NCBI GenBank assembly: GCA_958298945.1 | Contig: OY282606.1 | Span: 96,107,696 to 96,171,695, forward strand | DNA length: 64,000 nucleotides | Origin: Atherix ibis | Lineage: Eukaryota > Arthropoda > Insecta > Diptera > Athericidae | Direction of reading: 5' to 3' | Part shown: positions 1-10,839 of the stretch, piece after piece | Layout of the letters: each line of letters begins with the position of its first letter | Position numbering within the stretch: position 1 is the stretch's first letter | Notes under the pieces: generated by a model | Databases searched by the model: none | What the model saw: only the letters and a program-made list of their open reading frames with translations | Told to the model about the DNA's origin: nothing | Made by a program: the position numbers and the translations under genes

Positions 1-193
1 GCGACATCAGTTAGCATTACCATTTCATCACCCGAACAACACTTACAAATTATTGAATTTTATTATAAAAATTCGTGCTCTGTGAAAAATTTGTTTCGCG
101 CATTTCATAATTGAACCACTGAGCAACTAATTTAAACTATAGTGACAAAATTTTGTAGCAATTTTACGCTATAAGATATCAAACCATCAATCC

Positions 194-918
194 ATGCGCG
201 TAGAGTGCGTACCGTTCATCCGTCGCCTTTCACAGCAATTGGGATTGTACTACTCGACTATGTGTCCATCCGTCGCCATTCACAGCAATTAGGATTGTAC
301 TACTCGACTATGTGGAAATTTTACGCAAGGACTTTGATCTGAAAGCGTATAAAATACAGCTCGTGCAAGAACTGAAGCCCAACAACCTGCCAAAGGGTCA
401 TATTTTCGGTGAGTGGGTCATAGAACAACTTTAGGGGAATCCGTTTCTTTACCAAAAAATTGCGTTCAACGACGTAGCTCATTTCTGGTTAAAAGGTTAT
501 GTTAATAAGCATAATGTCGCATTTGGTCTGATGGACAACCACAGCCAAAAAAAAACTGCCATTGCACCCAGAAAAATACACTGTTTGGTGGAATCATCGG
601 TCCGTATTTCTTTCTGGTCGACATGTGGTTTCAATAAGAGGGCGCTACATGCCACACAGCACGTGAACAATGGACATATTGTTGGTAAGCAATTTATCTG
701 ACGTTTCGGACCAGTGAGTTGGCCGCCTAGATTTTTCGTGTGATTTGACGCATCTAGAGTTTTTTTTATGGGGTTACTTGAAGTCACTCGTCTATGCTGA
801 TAAACATTGCACCAAGATACCATCCGAGATGCTCGAAAAAGTTGTTCAAATTTGGATATCTCGTATGGATCACTTAAAACGTAGTCGTGGTCAACATTTA
901 CATGAAATAATCTTTTAA
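194..918 (+). pseudogene. Tc1/mariner-superfamily transposase remnant (family T, copy 1)
   Basis: This is a decayed transposase of the insect IS630-Tc1-mariner type whose proteins carry a YVNKxN block and a NWPPRSCDLTPLD block. Seen in order, with frame changes: a helix-turn-helix piece SQQLGLYYSTMW (about 230-315), the linker YKIQLVQELKP (about 350-382), NDVAHFWLKGYVNKHN (about 470-518) where the first catalytic Asp block belongs, a degenerate WPP block near 720, and the C-terminus RMDHLKRSRGQHLHEIIF ending at a TAA at 916-918. Stops and frameshifts rule out function. A 50-bp duplication sits in the N-terminal part. No inverted repeats were recognised. Similar copies lie at 15265, 38225, 47410 and 63340. 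The superfamily is well supported; the exact family is not. Confidence 0.75.
217..314 (+). repeat. Tandem duplication of a 50-bp unit inside the transposase remnant
   Basis: The segment from 217 is repeated from 267 with a period of 50 bp. The two copies differ at only two positions (cctttc versus ccattc, and ttggga versus ttagga). It duplicates the helix-turn-helix region of the remnant and therefore arose after, or during, its decay. Confidence 0.85.
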
Positions 919-1056
919 AAAGTAAATAGCAAGCATTTATCGATTTAAATAATTTAAAAAGTCACCTATATATATATACAATATAAAGGCACTATAAAAG
1001 TCAAAAATGGTATAATGTAATTCGGTACTTCCATAAAAAAAACTCATTTATGCGAG

Positions 1057-1305
1057 CTAAAGTTGGATGCTGGAGAGAAGTGGGTTATCAACTACATTAG
1101 GTATGATCTTTTGAGACGGTTCCTCAATTTCCCATAATTCTTGATCGGCATCATCGAGATCATCCACTTCACTGTCTAGATTTCCCGTGATAGGTCAAAA
1201 ATTCTCGTCAGATATTTCAGTATCTGTCCCCAAGCGATTCTTTGCTAAAAGAAACCATTCTTTATTAGTACTGTTCGCACCTGCGTCTTCTTCAGTAGAA
1301 TCTTA
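1057..1305 (-). pseudogene. Decayed acidic reading frame, unknown origin
   Basis: On the minus strand one frame reads from 1305 down to a TAG at 1057-1059 with a single internal TGA. It is strongly acidic and non-repetitive, with runs such as DSTEEDAGANSTNKEW and DSEVDDLDDADQELWEIEEP. This is unlike the surrounding AT-rich sequence and looks like a former protein-coding segment. Acidic N-termini of this kind occur in piggyBac-type transposases, but no diagnostic motif is visible, so the origin is open. Confidence 0.3.
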
Positions 1306-3628
1306 CTCCAAAATATACCGCACTTTCTGTTTTTCTATTAATCTTCGTAAGAAATATTTCAAAATTCATTACGGTTTTAATTATTCAAATTGAAGACCAT
1401 AGCAACCTGCACACTATTTTTAAAATACATATTTTTTTAAATTATTAGATAATTTATATTTAGAGACTTGTATCTATTATAAATACTAGATAAAATAATT
1501 GCTAAATTACATTTTTAGACAATAGATAAAAGAGATTATAATTATACTTTTTAAATAATATCATAAAGATTTGTTATATTGCATACATTTTTATTAGAAA
1601 AACCTTAAATTCAGAATTATTTCTTGCTTATTTAATTTCCGTTAATCAAATAGTATGTATCCCCATGTGCCTGTCTTTATAAAAAAACTTGCAACTTGTT
1701 TTTAATATATAATGTAACAAAAAAAAGTCTTATATTAGGAATAGAAATATCTACTTGTGATGTTACAATTTTTTAATGGAATAACACCTCATCAAGAGTT
1801 TCATTCCCTAGTGATATTGTCTTCAGTTCTATAACTTTCAATGTGGTTTTGCCCAAAAAAATTAAAACACTCTGTAAAATACTCTAACAACTATTCGATC
1901 CCATAAAAAATTACTACTTTCACTGATACCAAATCGCCAAACTATTTTATAATCAATGCTGTCGCTGATTTTATGGTTTCAAATAAACTTTTTTATAGCT
2001 CACATGCAAACGAATAAAAAAATTTCAACAATCAACTGGTCCATTTTGTTTTATATTTAAATAGAATCGATTTGATAAACAAGGCTACTAGCATTTATAA
2101 TTCAACAAATTTAAAATAACAACAATAAATGCAGAAATGAATTGAATCTCATAAAGTGTTTTGTTTGTTTTCGTTATCTCATATTATTCCAACGAATTCC
2201 TTATACCTTATATGGACATACACATATAATTGAGAGATAAGATAATTTGGTTACCTTGTTTATATTATTCTTGAAAAGTTTTTAAATTTAGCTGATGAAA
2301 GAAAACTTCTGTCTAAAATTAGAATAAAATAATTTCTTTCTTGTCTGTTAGTATAACAAAAATATGTAAATTATTATACAGAAAAATATGAAAATGAGGA
2401 TATTTGTGAAGAGTTAGCACCTGTCGCATTCCTCCCAAGTGATAAAAATCTTTTTTTGCTAACAAATTATATAATCAGCCATAATGTAACTCTAGTTAAT
2501 GTTCAGGGTTCGTTTTTCTTTTTTGGGAAATTACTAGAAGCTTAAAGATAATTATGAAGGGTAAAGTGGGATTTGCGGTAGCGAATTATGAACAAAACTC
2601 AAGATTGTCATAAATGATTTTATTTGCAATAAAAAATGGTCGTTAGAATTTCTAGTGAAAAAGAATGCTTTGATTCATTAAAAACATGAGAGTATTGTGA
2701 TGAAGATATTCCGAGTATTTTTTGTTATTAACTTAGATTATGTTACATATTTTCTTAAGATATTCATAAAAAGTTTCCCCAAGTACAAAAATTTTAATCA
2801 ATACTCAAAAGTTTGGCTGAATTTTTGAAAAGCCGTTTTTCTACTCTTATTTATCACTGTTTTTTTAATAGCTTCCTTAGAAGTATATGATATTTTAATT
2901 GATGTTAGAGGGGTTAACAAGTGGATTAAATCAGAAGTTCTCTATTCGACTAAAAATATAAATATTTTAATAATTTTCATTCAAATTTTATTAGCAACTT
3001 ACGTAAAAAAAATTGGTTATAAAAATTACTCAATAAAATTTAACACAAAATAGGAGCAAATGTTACGAATTAAAGATAACAACAAATACGATCGATTGTT
3101 ATAACAGTAACGTTTTCATTTTATTTCGATTTACCACCAAAAACAGAACAACTTATTGGTGCCACGATATAAAATTTATTCATCGCAGAAACGTATCAAT
3201 ACTTTTGGCTACAATTTCTCCCAAAATTTATATTTCCTTTATTGGGTAAAGCCTGTACATCGTAAATTCGAAAAATTACACTGAATCTGTTTTTTGTAAT
3301 CAATGAATAACTACTTTGAAAAAGGGAGTAAAAACTTTATTTTCTGGGTAATTTCTTCTAGATAAGATTGTAGTTTACGTTTGCTTTCATTAAATTATAC
3401 ATAAGTACTTGTAGAAGATGAGATTTGTGAATTTTGTTGGGGATATAGTTGCAATCAACCGCAAACAATCATGTTCTTATGATGGACAAGAGGCGTGTTT
3501 TTTTATATACAAGCATTTCTAATAAATTTTATGAGAATATATATTTTCATGAATTTTCGACATGACCTTTTCCACTAAATTAAATTCTGCAAATGCTCAA
3601 TCATAATAACACTTCGCATTTAAGAGCA

Positions 3629-3682
3629 AAAATATTCACCAATTTATGGACGAAACGGAGTCCATAAATTGGTAAATATTTT
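3629..3682. repeat. Near-perfect inverted repeat (23-bp arms, 8-bp loop)
   Basis: Arms 3629-3651 and 3660-3682 are reverse complements with one mismatch; the loop is gaaacgga. It lies in presumed intron sequence about 140 bp upstream of the first recognised NKCC exon. Confidence 0.85.
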
Positions 3683-3822
3683 AATTTTTAAACGGAAAAC
3701 AAATTCTAACAAAGTGCACACTAATAAATCCAATTAAAATTTATGAAATAAAAATTTTCAATGTAATTTAATTTAATTTTAGTTCAGTTCATTTCTATTT
3801 TAATTTCATGCATTTTTTTTAG

Positions 3823-3926
3823 CGAGTAGCACAAGTGACCTTTCGTTTACGACCGGTTCACAAATAAAAGCGACTGAAGTATCTGGATTGCCAGATCCTC
3901 TTGATCCAAAGTCAAATCATATATCG
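3823..3926 (+). CDS. NKCC: NKCC exon (first recognised)
   Basis: The acceptor follows an 8-T run ending in AG at 3821-3822, and the donor is GTAAGT at 3927. The exon starts with two bases of a split codon and then encodes SSTSDLSFTTGSQIKATEV... to NHIS, ending in phase 0. This is a poorly conserved linker of the C-terminal domain, so the call rests on the splice signals and frame continuity into the next exon. Confidence 0.7.
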
Positions 3927-5679
3927 GTAAGTGTGGGTATAATTATACGTAGTCGATTTTTCTAAGAACACCCCACAAGAAAAATGTGCATTTTATTTTC
4001 ATTTTTCTATTTGATGCAGTCAAATCAGTTGCGCAAATCGAAAAAATCACACGAAGATACTGCTATGCTGTACAAGGGTCCTGGTGGAAGTGAACTACCA
4101 AAAGAAGTGCTCTCTGAATTGACACAGTTTACAAGAAAACGCAGTCATGCTGTTATCGATGTATGGTGGTTATACGACGATGGTGGACTAACACTCCTCC
4201 TACCTTATATTATAAGTACAAGAAGAACTTGGCAATCGTGTAAATTAAGGTAATAACAAAATTTTATTTTTTATTTGTGAATAAAATTCAAAGCGAAATG
4301 GTGAACTTTTAACGTACAAGGTGTGACAGAATAGTAATGAAAGCTATCTGGTGGTAACACTGCGGATTCCCTAGCCCTTCCCCCCAAAACATTCCTTCTA
4401 CGTTAGTACCTCCTGGGCTCTTCCTGTAAATCCCACACAGTTATGTTTTTGTTATTGATTATGGAAAAGGAAACTGCGGGATTTAAATTAAATCGGTGAA
4501 TCTTGTAGGGTCAAAAAGCAGTTAAAGATGTGGAACGTGTAAGTGCACTTAAAAGAACAGATCTTGCAATAACATGATTTAAAAGCCCTTGTTAGGATCA
4601 GAAAAAGGATTATTCGTGGCAATAATAATCCTTTTTTCTTCCAAGCAGCCATCTTTATAAATGAGTTTTTGTGAGAAAAAGTGGATTCATGCTGTTTTTA
4701 GCTCTTCTTTTCACCTAATCTAAGTCCACTTGACTTTTTTGTTCTCTGAGATCAAAAACCACTTCAAAGCACGTCATCTTCGTCCTGCCAGTATATTTAA
4801 AAGTGTGTAACTGCGCCCTCTAAAGGCGATTCCAGTTGAAGCCTTGAAGCACTATTAACAAGAGTATACTTTAAAGGGGATAAAATTAACCTATAAAAGT
4901 AAAAAAATAATTATGCCAAAAAAAAAGTAACATTGACATACAAATTACTTTTCTGTCGCAGCTCGTATAGTGTTCAAGTCATTATTATTATGAAAATAAA
5001 ACAAAAAATAGTTTCATATATATTTAAGAAATAAAATAAATAATACTACTAATTTTTAAATTATTTTAATAGAGTATTCGCTCTGGCTAATAAGAAGGCA
5101 GAACTTGAATTCGAACAAAGGTCCATGGCTAGTTTATTGGCCAAATTCCGAATTGACTATTCAGATTTACAACTATTACCAGATATTACAAAGAAGCCGC
5201 AAGAATCATCAGTTCAATTCTTTAATGACCTTATTAAAGACTTTATGGTAACAGACACGTCCAATAAAAGTAAGGCAACGGAAGAATTCGAATCAGGTAC
5301 GTCTAATTTATTGACAGGAAATAAGCTTTCCCTTACAATTTTCCTTATATTATTGTTTTGGCATATTCAAAAACAAAATAAATAAATAACAGTGTATTAC
5401 CGATAATGTATGCGCATAATTTGTATGTTTACAGGTTGTATTACCGATAGTGATTTAGTAGCAGTACAAGACAAGACAAATCGTCATTTACGATTGCGTG
5501 AATATTTGCTCGAAAACTCCATGAAATCGGATTTAGTGGTTATGACGCTTCCCATGCCAAGAAAGAATATCGTTTCAGCTCCATTGTATATGGCATGGCT
5601 TGAAAGCTTAAGTCGTGGTCTTCCGCCATTCCTTTTCGTTCGCGGCAATCAAACAAGTGTCCTTACATTCTACTCATAG
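3823..5679 (+). CDS. NKCC: Na-K-Cl cotransporter (NKCC/SLC12A type), 3' exons encoding the C-terminal domain
   Basis: This is the 3' part of a cation-chloride cotransporter gene, an electroneutral carrier of Na, K and Cl at the plasma membrane. Joined exons: 3823-3926, 4020-4249, 5073-5296 and 5435-5679, with the TAG stop at 5677-5679. All splice sites are GT..AG and the reading phase is continuous across them. The translated part is the cytosolic C-terminal domain that follows the twelve membrane helices. Hallmarks are IDVWWLYDDGGLTLLLPYI, SMASLLAKFRIDYSDL, VVMTLPMPRKNIVSAPLYMA and the terminal RGNQTSVLTFYS, which matches the ending typical of NKCC proteins. The transport domain and N-terminus lie upstream of the window or were not recognised. 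Drosophila has two such genes (Ncc69 and NKCC/CG31547); I cannot tell which is the ortholog. The second intron carries a mariner remnant. Confidence 0.93.
4020..4249 (+). CDS. NKCC: NKCC exon with the WWLYDDGGLTLLLPYI block
   Basis: The acceptor is GATGCAG ending at 4019 and the donor GTAATA begins at 4250. The exon encodes SNQLRKSKKSHEDTAMLYKG onward to TWQSCKL, and two bases of an Arg codon are completed by the next exon. The Trp-Trp-x-x-Asp-Asp-Gly-Gly block is strongly conserved among NKCC/NCC transporters. Confidence 0.93.
4315..4875 (+). pseudogene. mariner transposase remnant (family X) inside an NKCC intron
   Basis: The remnant begins at a TACAAGGTGTGACAG-like end that resembles the end of the family X copy at 41538. 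Readable only with frame changes are AIFINEFL (about 4650), FSPNLSPLDFFVL (about 4710-4750, counterpart of YSPDLSPCDFFLF with the third catalytic Asp), IKNHFKARHL and KAIPVEAL (about 4825-4850). It lies in the sense direction of the host gene and leaves the flanking splice sites intact. The mid-part is too degraded to follow. Confidence 0.7.
5073..5296 (+). CDS. NKCC: NKCC exon with the FRIDYSDL block
   Basis: The acceptor is TTTTAATAG ending at 5072 and the donor GTACGT begins at 5297. The exon completes the split Arg codon and encodes VFALANKKAELEFEQRSMAS, then LLAKFRIDYSDLQLLPDITK and a variable stretch. It ends in phase 1. Confidence 0.92.
5435..5679 (+). CDS. NKCC: NKCC terminal exon
   Basis: The acceptor is TTTACAG ending at 5434. 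The exon completes a Gly codon and encodes CITDSDLVAVQDKTNRHLRL through YMAWLESLSRGLPPFLFVRG to NQTSVLTFYS and a TAG stop. The last ten residues identify the family. Confidence 0.95.
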
Positions 5680-5835
5680 TCAATAAGATCGAATACTAGA
5701 CAAGACGACATTTATTTTTATTATCCTGAATATAACATCCATAATGATTCTGTTATATATCCATACACCCGTACATACATTTATATATATAGCATATGAA
5801 GAGAAACAAAATTTAGATAAAAAATGCAGCAATTT

Positions 5836-5841
5836 AATAAA
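5836..5841 (+). promoter_or_regulatory. NKCC: Candidate polyadenylation signal for NKCC
   Basis: AATAAA lies about 157 bp after the stop codon. Such hexamers are frequent by chance in this AT-rich DNA, so this is only a candidate 3'-UTR end. Confidence 0.3.
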
Positions 5842-6585
5842 ATATAATCTAAAATTAATTTAAAAATATATAACTAATATTAAAGCAGAAAAACATTTTT
5901 TTTATATATATATTAAATTGTAAAAATCAATGGTAAAATTTTTTAATTACAGAAGAAAACGAAAACAATTTTTACTAACAATTAATTACGAGAATTAATT
6001 TATTTATAATTGTTTCTTTTATGTATGAGTACAATTATGGAAAAGATAATAAATAAGTACACAAAAAACTCTTTTTTATCTTTTATTTTTGTAATTTAAG
6101 AATTAATAGGTAGCCTAAGGTATTTCAGGCGCAATTTATGAATAAGTATTTTCATATTTTTCCAGAACAAGTTGTATATAATGACATGAATGGAACTTTC
6201 TTCTTATCAGAGAATATCAGAAAAAAATATCTTTGGGCAAAGATTTTATTTCTTTTTTAATGGTTGGGCATGCACTTTTTTACAATTACAATTTTATTGA
6301 ATTTATTACAATAGGAAAATGCTTTTACTATCATTAGATATATCTATAAAGCTGAATTGGAATCTAGTGAACGTTTGATAATTATTTCAAGTCAATTTTT
6401 ATTTCGGATTCACTCAATTTATCGAAAATCGTAGTTTAAAATTTTTTTTTGTATTCGAAAATAGTCGCGAATCTGTTGTGTATGAAAAATACGAAATATA
6501 TTTAGTTTTTGGTGTAGGTGAGGTGCACAGAAAGGAATTGAGACATGCTAAGCCAACGACGAAATGGAGGTTAATTGATGAAAAT
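5842..6585. other. AT-rich intergenic sequence
   Basis: No coding or repeat signal was recognised between the presumed end of the NKCC transcript and the SINE-like repeat at 6588. Confidence 0.4.
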
Positions 6586-6587
6586 CT

Positions 6588-6815
6588 TAGAGGAGCACGG
6601 CCAATTACTCCCGTACTCTGAAAACGTTTTTCGCTTCTGATGACATGCTTGCTTGTTATTATTATGGATGGGAGACGGGTTGTGGGTGGGAGGTTGTGGT
6701 TGAAACTTGCAGCGATAGTGTTCCCACACGCACATAGTAGAAAAATAATGCCAGATACATAAATTTTTACTCAGAGACACCTTAAGATGTTGAGTTGATC
6801 TCCAAATTCGGGGAT
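6588..6815 (+). repeat. SINE-like dispersed repeat (family Y, copy 1)
   Basis: The head reads ggccaattactcccgtactc, followed by tgaaaacg, a gacatgcttgcttg segment and ggatgggagacggg. The tail contains cagagacaccttaagatgtt and gggataatac. Head and tail elements recur in the same order at 33605 (+) and 46990-47220 (-). The head has partial likeness to 5S rRNA (start GGCCAA.., GACCATAC, and a GGATGGGAGAC box), which would fit a 5S-derived SINE, but the match is weak. Confidence 0.5.
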
Positions 6816-7025
6816 AATACAAAAAGAAATTAATCAACAAAAAAAATTTGAGACAATGTGGAGAAGAGAATAAGTAGTGATTATGGAGAGCATAAAATTT
6901 TGGAGCCGATTAGAATTTGGAACAATTTAAATAACAAAAATAAATTTTATGAAAATGAAAATAAAAACGAGGAACGCTAAACAAGGGTTCGTCGAACCGG
7001 TCATCATTCAACATTCGTCTTTTCT

Positions 7026-7440
7026 TCAGTTCCTTGCTTTTCGCGGTAAAGCGTAGTCAGTTGAGAAAACATATTCCACATACTCGATTGTGCGCCAACA
7101 AGTGGGACATGTCGCATCAAGGCCGAGCCCAAAGCGGCATAGGTATGCTGTGACGCACCCATTACCTGTTAGTAATTGGGACATATAGGTGTTCACTTCT
7201 CCATGGCCGCTTCCATTCCACATGACTATGTCGGGAATTAGATGATGCGTCCACTTGCTTTAATCCATCAAATCTCAATGTCGTTGCCATATCGGCCGAA
7301 TGTTTCCTCCCTGCTGACAGTGAACCGATCGTCGGTGATAGAGCCTATCTCTCTTATCCGCCAAAAGCTTGATTGGTGGCATGTGAGCGGAATGATCTTG
7401 AGACTTGAATGCCACCATCGCCTGACGTTTGTACGTTTCA
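7026..7440 (-). pseudogene. Non-LTR retrotransposon fragment (ORF2 C-terminal region)
   Basis: Minus-strand translation gives KWTHHLIPDI (about 7240-7270), then GHGEVNTYMSQLLTGNGC and YLCRFGLGLDATCPTCWRT. This matches the pattern W.H.LIPD...GE.NF.L.Q.L.GHG.F..YL.RF......CP.C found after the reverse transcriptase in I/R1/LOA-like LINEs. Upstream pieces LLADKRDRLYHRR are in another frame and interrupted by stops. The clade cannot be fixed from this piece. Confidence 0.7.
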
Positions 7441-7479
7441 GTCACCTAAGAATAACTGGATAGGCCCGTACGCCATTTT

Positions 7480-9300
7480 CTGTCTGAATTATTGCAAAAG
7501 CGGCGAGAATTCGTTTTCGAAATAGAATTTTTTTGAATTCTAAAAGCATAATCAATACCCATTTTAACTCACTTATTCCAAACAAAAATATAATTTAAAC
7601 ACAACGACTGGCAATATTTTTTTTGTAGAATCTTTTAATATGAATTGAAATTGTATTTTAGGTTTTTATTTATTTTGTAAATATTAGGCGCCTCAGTTTT
7701 CTAGACTTTCAGAGAGTTTTAAAATATTAAAAAAAAATTATTATGTAAATATTTTTGCAGACTTTCAGAGAGTTTTAAAATGCACCAATCTCCATGAAGT
7801 GGTAGCATACCGAAATGCTTGTATATTTTTGTTATGCTTAATGTTGACATTTAGATACTTATCTCGGAGTAAAAGTTTACGTACGATTTTATTAAATTTT
7901 AAATAGTTTACAAACAAGTAAGTATAAATTAATATATTTGCATAAATAGTAAATAGGAAGATTTTATTTCAGAATATAAAGTGTTTCGTGAAATGTTATT
8001 GTACAACTGTGTGCGTTTTTACGATGTATTCTCGAAAAAATTTGGACAGAACTTTTGTGTAGAGTCCTATAATCTAAAATCACCATAGCTTTACGGTTCG
8101 TTTAAAGCAGCATCGGCCGAATTCTGGAAATACAGCAAAACCGGAAGAGAAATCCAGACTTAGTTTCGAAAACCTCATAAATTTGAACAAAACCACAAAA
8201 CTAAGGCCAAGGCTACCATAACAAATAGTTTAAATACAAAATTTAATTAAAGATAATCTTTTTTATCTTTTCTCAAATTTATGGGTTTTTCTATTGTATC
8301 TATTATATAATAAAATGTATTCTAATGTATCTATTCTACTTCCCTATTCAGTTGCGTGGATACCATATATCTTTTTATAGGCAACCTTATTTTTAAAAAA
8401 AAGTTGGATTAATCAAAATGGTGATATGCCCAACATAATGTTTGTAGAAATTTTTGAATTTCTCATTCGTAAGTGATTTTTTTGTTTATAAATATATAAA
8501 ATATTCATTCTTACTGTGATATTATAAAGTCTAAATCATACCCGGAATGATCCAATGAATGTATAAGATATAAAAAGCTTCCTAACTGCTCCAATGCCAG
8601 TATAAAATGACATTCATGTTCATTATGTATTTATTGTCCTTTCAACCGTACATGGCCGATAAAAAAGAATTGATTTGAAAATGTTTATAAAATGTTAAAA
8701 TTTTATTGTTATGCACAGTAAAAAATTAAAATGAGTTTTCTATTGGGCCGCTTGATAATAGCCCATATACTTTGGTGAACTCAACAATAAATAATTTAAA
8801 AATATTCATAATATAATGGTTCGTTATTTATGAAAGGAAAATAGCACCATGCATGATAGGAAATTTTATTAATATAGCATATATGCCTATGATAAATAAT
8901 AATGCCCACATCCATACGTATTCTACTTTTTTTTTATGAAAATGTTTATTATTAAATTGATAATAAAAAATTTTATTAGTAAATCAATCAAATGAAAAAT
9001 GTTTTTCAATCTGATTTATTTTTCAAGTCTAAAGAATTGATCATTTAAAAGCCCTCGTAAAATATATGGAAAAATTATTTTGCTGTTAAGTTGGCACTTA
9101 TGTTCCCAGTTGCCACGTAATATTTTTGTGCAACTCATCAACTAGTTTTGTGCAGTTATTGGTATTGTTAGTCGATGATTTTTATTATGGACAAATAAAC
9201 CGAATAAATCGCATGAAATTTTGTATTGCCATAGAAATTTATTATGGTTAATCGTTGCTTAGCTTAAAGAACTCTTAATGTAACTATTCAAAAATATTTG
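7480..9300. other. AT-rich sequence without recognised genes
   Basis: A short direct repeat (gactttcagagagttttaaaat) occurs near 7705 and 7761. A less AT-rich patch at about 8040-8215 has no readable homology in any frame. Confidence 0.4.
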
Positions 9301-9309
9301 GTTTAAGTC

Positions 9310-9720
9310 TATTTCTTGTTCGGCTGCCGAAAGCATTGGCAAAGTGAAGACAATGGTGATGGAGTCTCAGCATTCTAGCTTATGAGAGATGGTTCAGGAT
9401 CAGGACATGCCTCGCGAATCCGTTCGCATAATTTTAACTGATATTTTGAGTATGAAGACCTGCACAAACAAATTTTTGAATGTAAGATAATCAGCAAAGC
9501 TTCGGAAGAGTGCTTCGATAACGATCTAAAATCGAAAAAAATACTTTAAAGCTGTTAAAAAATGTAATTCGATTTAGCTCAATATTATCGAGCCCTATGA
9601 TAGTTTGTCACAAAAAGCCAGATTTATTGGATTGGCACCACTATAACCCAAGGTTCCACAAAGCAGCCGTTGTACATGCATTTTTGACTAAAAGCCTAGC
9701 ATGAAGGCAACCTATGTTGA
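9310..9720 (+). pseudogene. mariner-like transposase remnant
   Basis: The frame contains MPRESVRIILTDILSMK (about 9407-9457), matching the second helix-turn-helix of SETMAR-like mariners (xISRESVRxILxxDLxMxKV). After a degenerate stretch comes HKAAVVHAFLTKSLA (about 9658-9702), the region that follows the second catalytic Asp (DNAPxHKAAVVQxFL). Stops and missing segments make this a fossil. No termini were seen. Confidence 0.6.
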
Positions 9721-9837
9721 AGGCAACAATTTTTTTTAATTTTGTATTTGGTGCAACTACAGTATTGTAATAAGCTGATTTACATAATATTTGAATTATA
9801 TTCATCGGCGCTTCTCCAACTAACGGAAGTTATATTC

Positions 9838-10830
9838 CTATGGAAAATCTCTAGGCCATTGTCTTTGAAGTCTCCGATGAGTGTTTCCGGGGAGGGCAGT
9901 ACATGACAATTCTCTCACAAGTGGATTATGATGATAGGATAAACGGGAGTGAAATTTTGGAGAGCGGGAAATGCACAGGTCCTAAACAAAGGTAACATTT
10001 AGATCACGATGTATTGTGTTGTTACGAACATAAAAGGGGACATCAAGAATTTTACGGAGCATTTTGGATTGTAAGGACTGGACGCAATAGGAATTGGAAC
10101 GTTTCGGTAAACCCCAATGTTCAATTCCGTATATCCAAATAGGTTTTATTATTATAAAGTTTACTTTTGATTGTTAATTTCGAGTGCTTGTCCAACAGTC
10201 TAAGAAGTTGTAGGTAACGTCTAGTGGCTTCAAATGTTTTTATAATAGTATGTGGGTTCTATGTTAATCTCTTGTCAAGGTAAAGTCCCAAATAGCGTAC
10301 TTTATAATATTGGGTAATCATGTTGCTATTAAAGTATAAAGGAATAGGTCTTCCTTGACAAAGAGTGAAAGTAATGTGAGCACTCCTCACTCTCCATCTC
10401 TTAAACCAGGATAGAGGATTCTGAATATGGGATTGTAAATTTTTGGAAGCTATATCAGTATTTGTATGGGTAATAATTATGGCCGTATCATCTGCATAAG
10501 TAGCAATGATAGTATTAGCATCAGATGGGATGTCATGGGTATAAATATTATATAAAATGGGACCAAGAAAACCGCCTTGTGGGACTCCGGCCAGAATAGG
10601 ATATATTACTGAGGATTCTGAGTTAATTGAAACTTAGAAATAACATTGTGAGACATATGAATTTATGAGCTTCCAGAGGATGTCACGCACGATCAAAAGC
10701 TTGCGAGATATCTAAGAATACTCCTGGGCAATTCTCTTCTATCTCAAGAGAGGATGCAATGTGATCAACAACGCGATGGCATTGCTGGACTGTGAGCGGT
10801 TATGACTGCATGTTGCATATACTATACACG
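9838..10830 (-). pseudogene. Jockey-clade LINE, 5'-truncated reverse transcriptase ORF2
   Basis: On the minus strand, from 10830 downward: VFLDISQAFDRA (finger/palm), ILAGVPQGGFLGPILYNIYT, ATYADDTAIII (catalytic YADD), KVRYLGLYLDKRLT (thumb), GIEHWGLPKRSNSYCVQS, LRKILDVPFYVRNNTIHRDL, and the terminal RRLQRQWPRDFP with stop at 9838-9840. This is the order of a Jockey-like ORF2 C-terminal two thirds. Stops and frameshifts (for example after DRA and after VTFV) show it is dead. The end to about 9730 is probably the 3' UTR. Confidence 0.85.
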
Positions 10831-10839
10831 TATGTAGTG

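Larger units (their letters stand above)
921..3822. other. AT-rich sequence without recognised genes
   Basis: Apart from the decayed acidic frame at 1057-1305 and a foldback at 3629-3682, this is low-complexity AT-rich DNA. If the NKCC exon at 3823 has an upstream neighbour within the window, I could not recognise it here. Confidence 0.5.
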
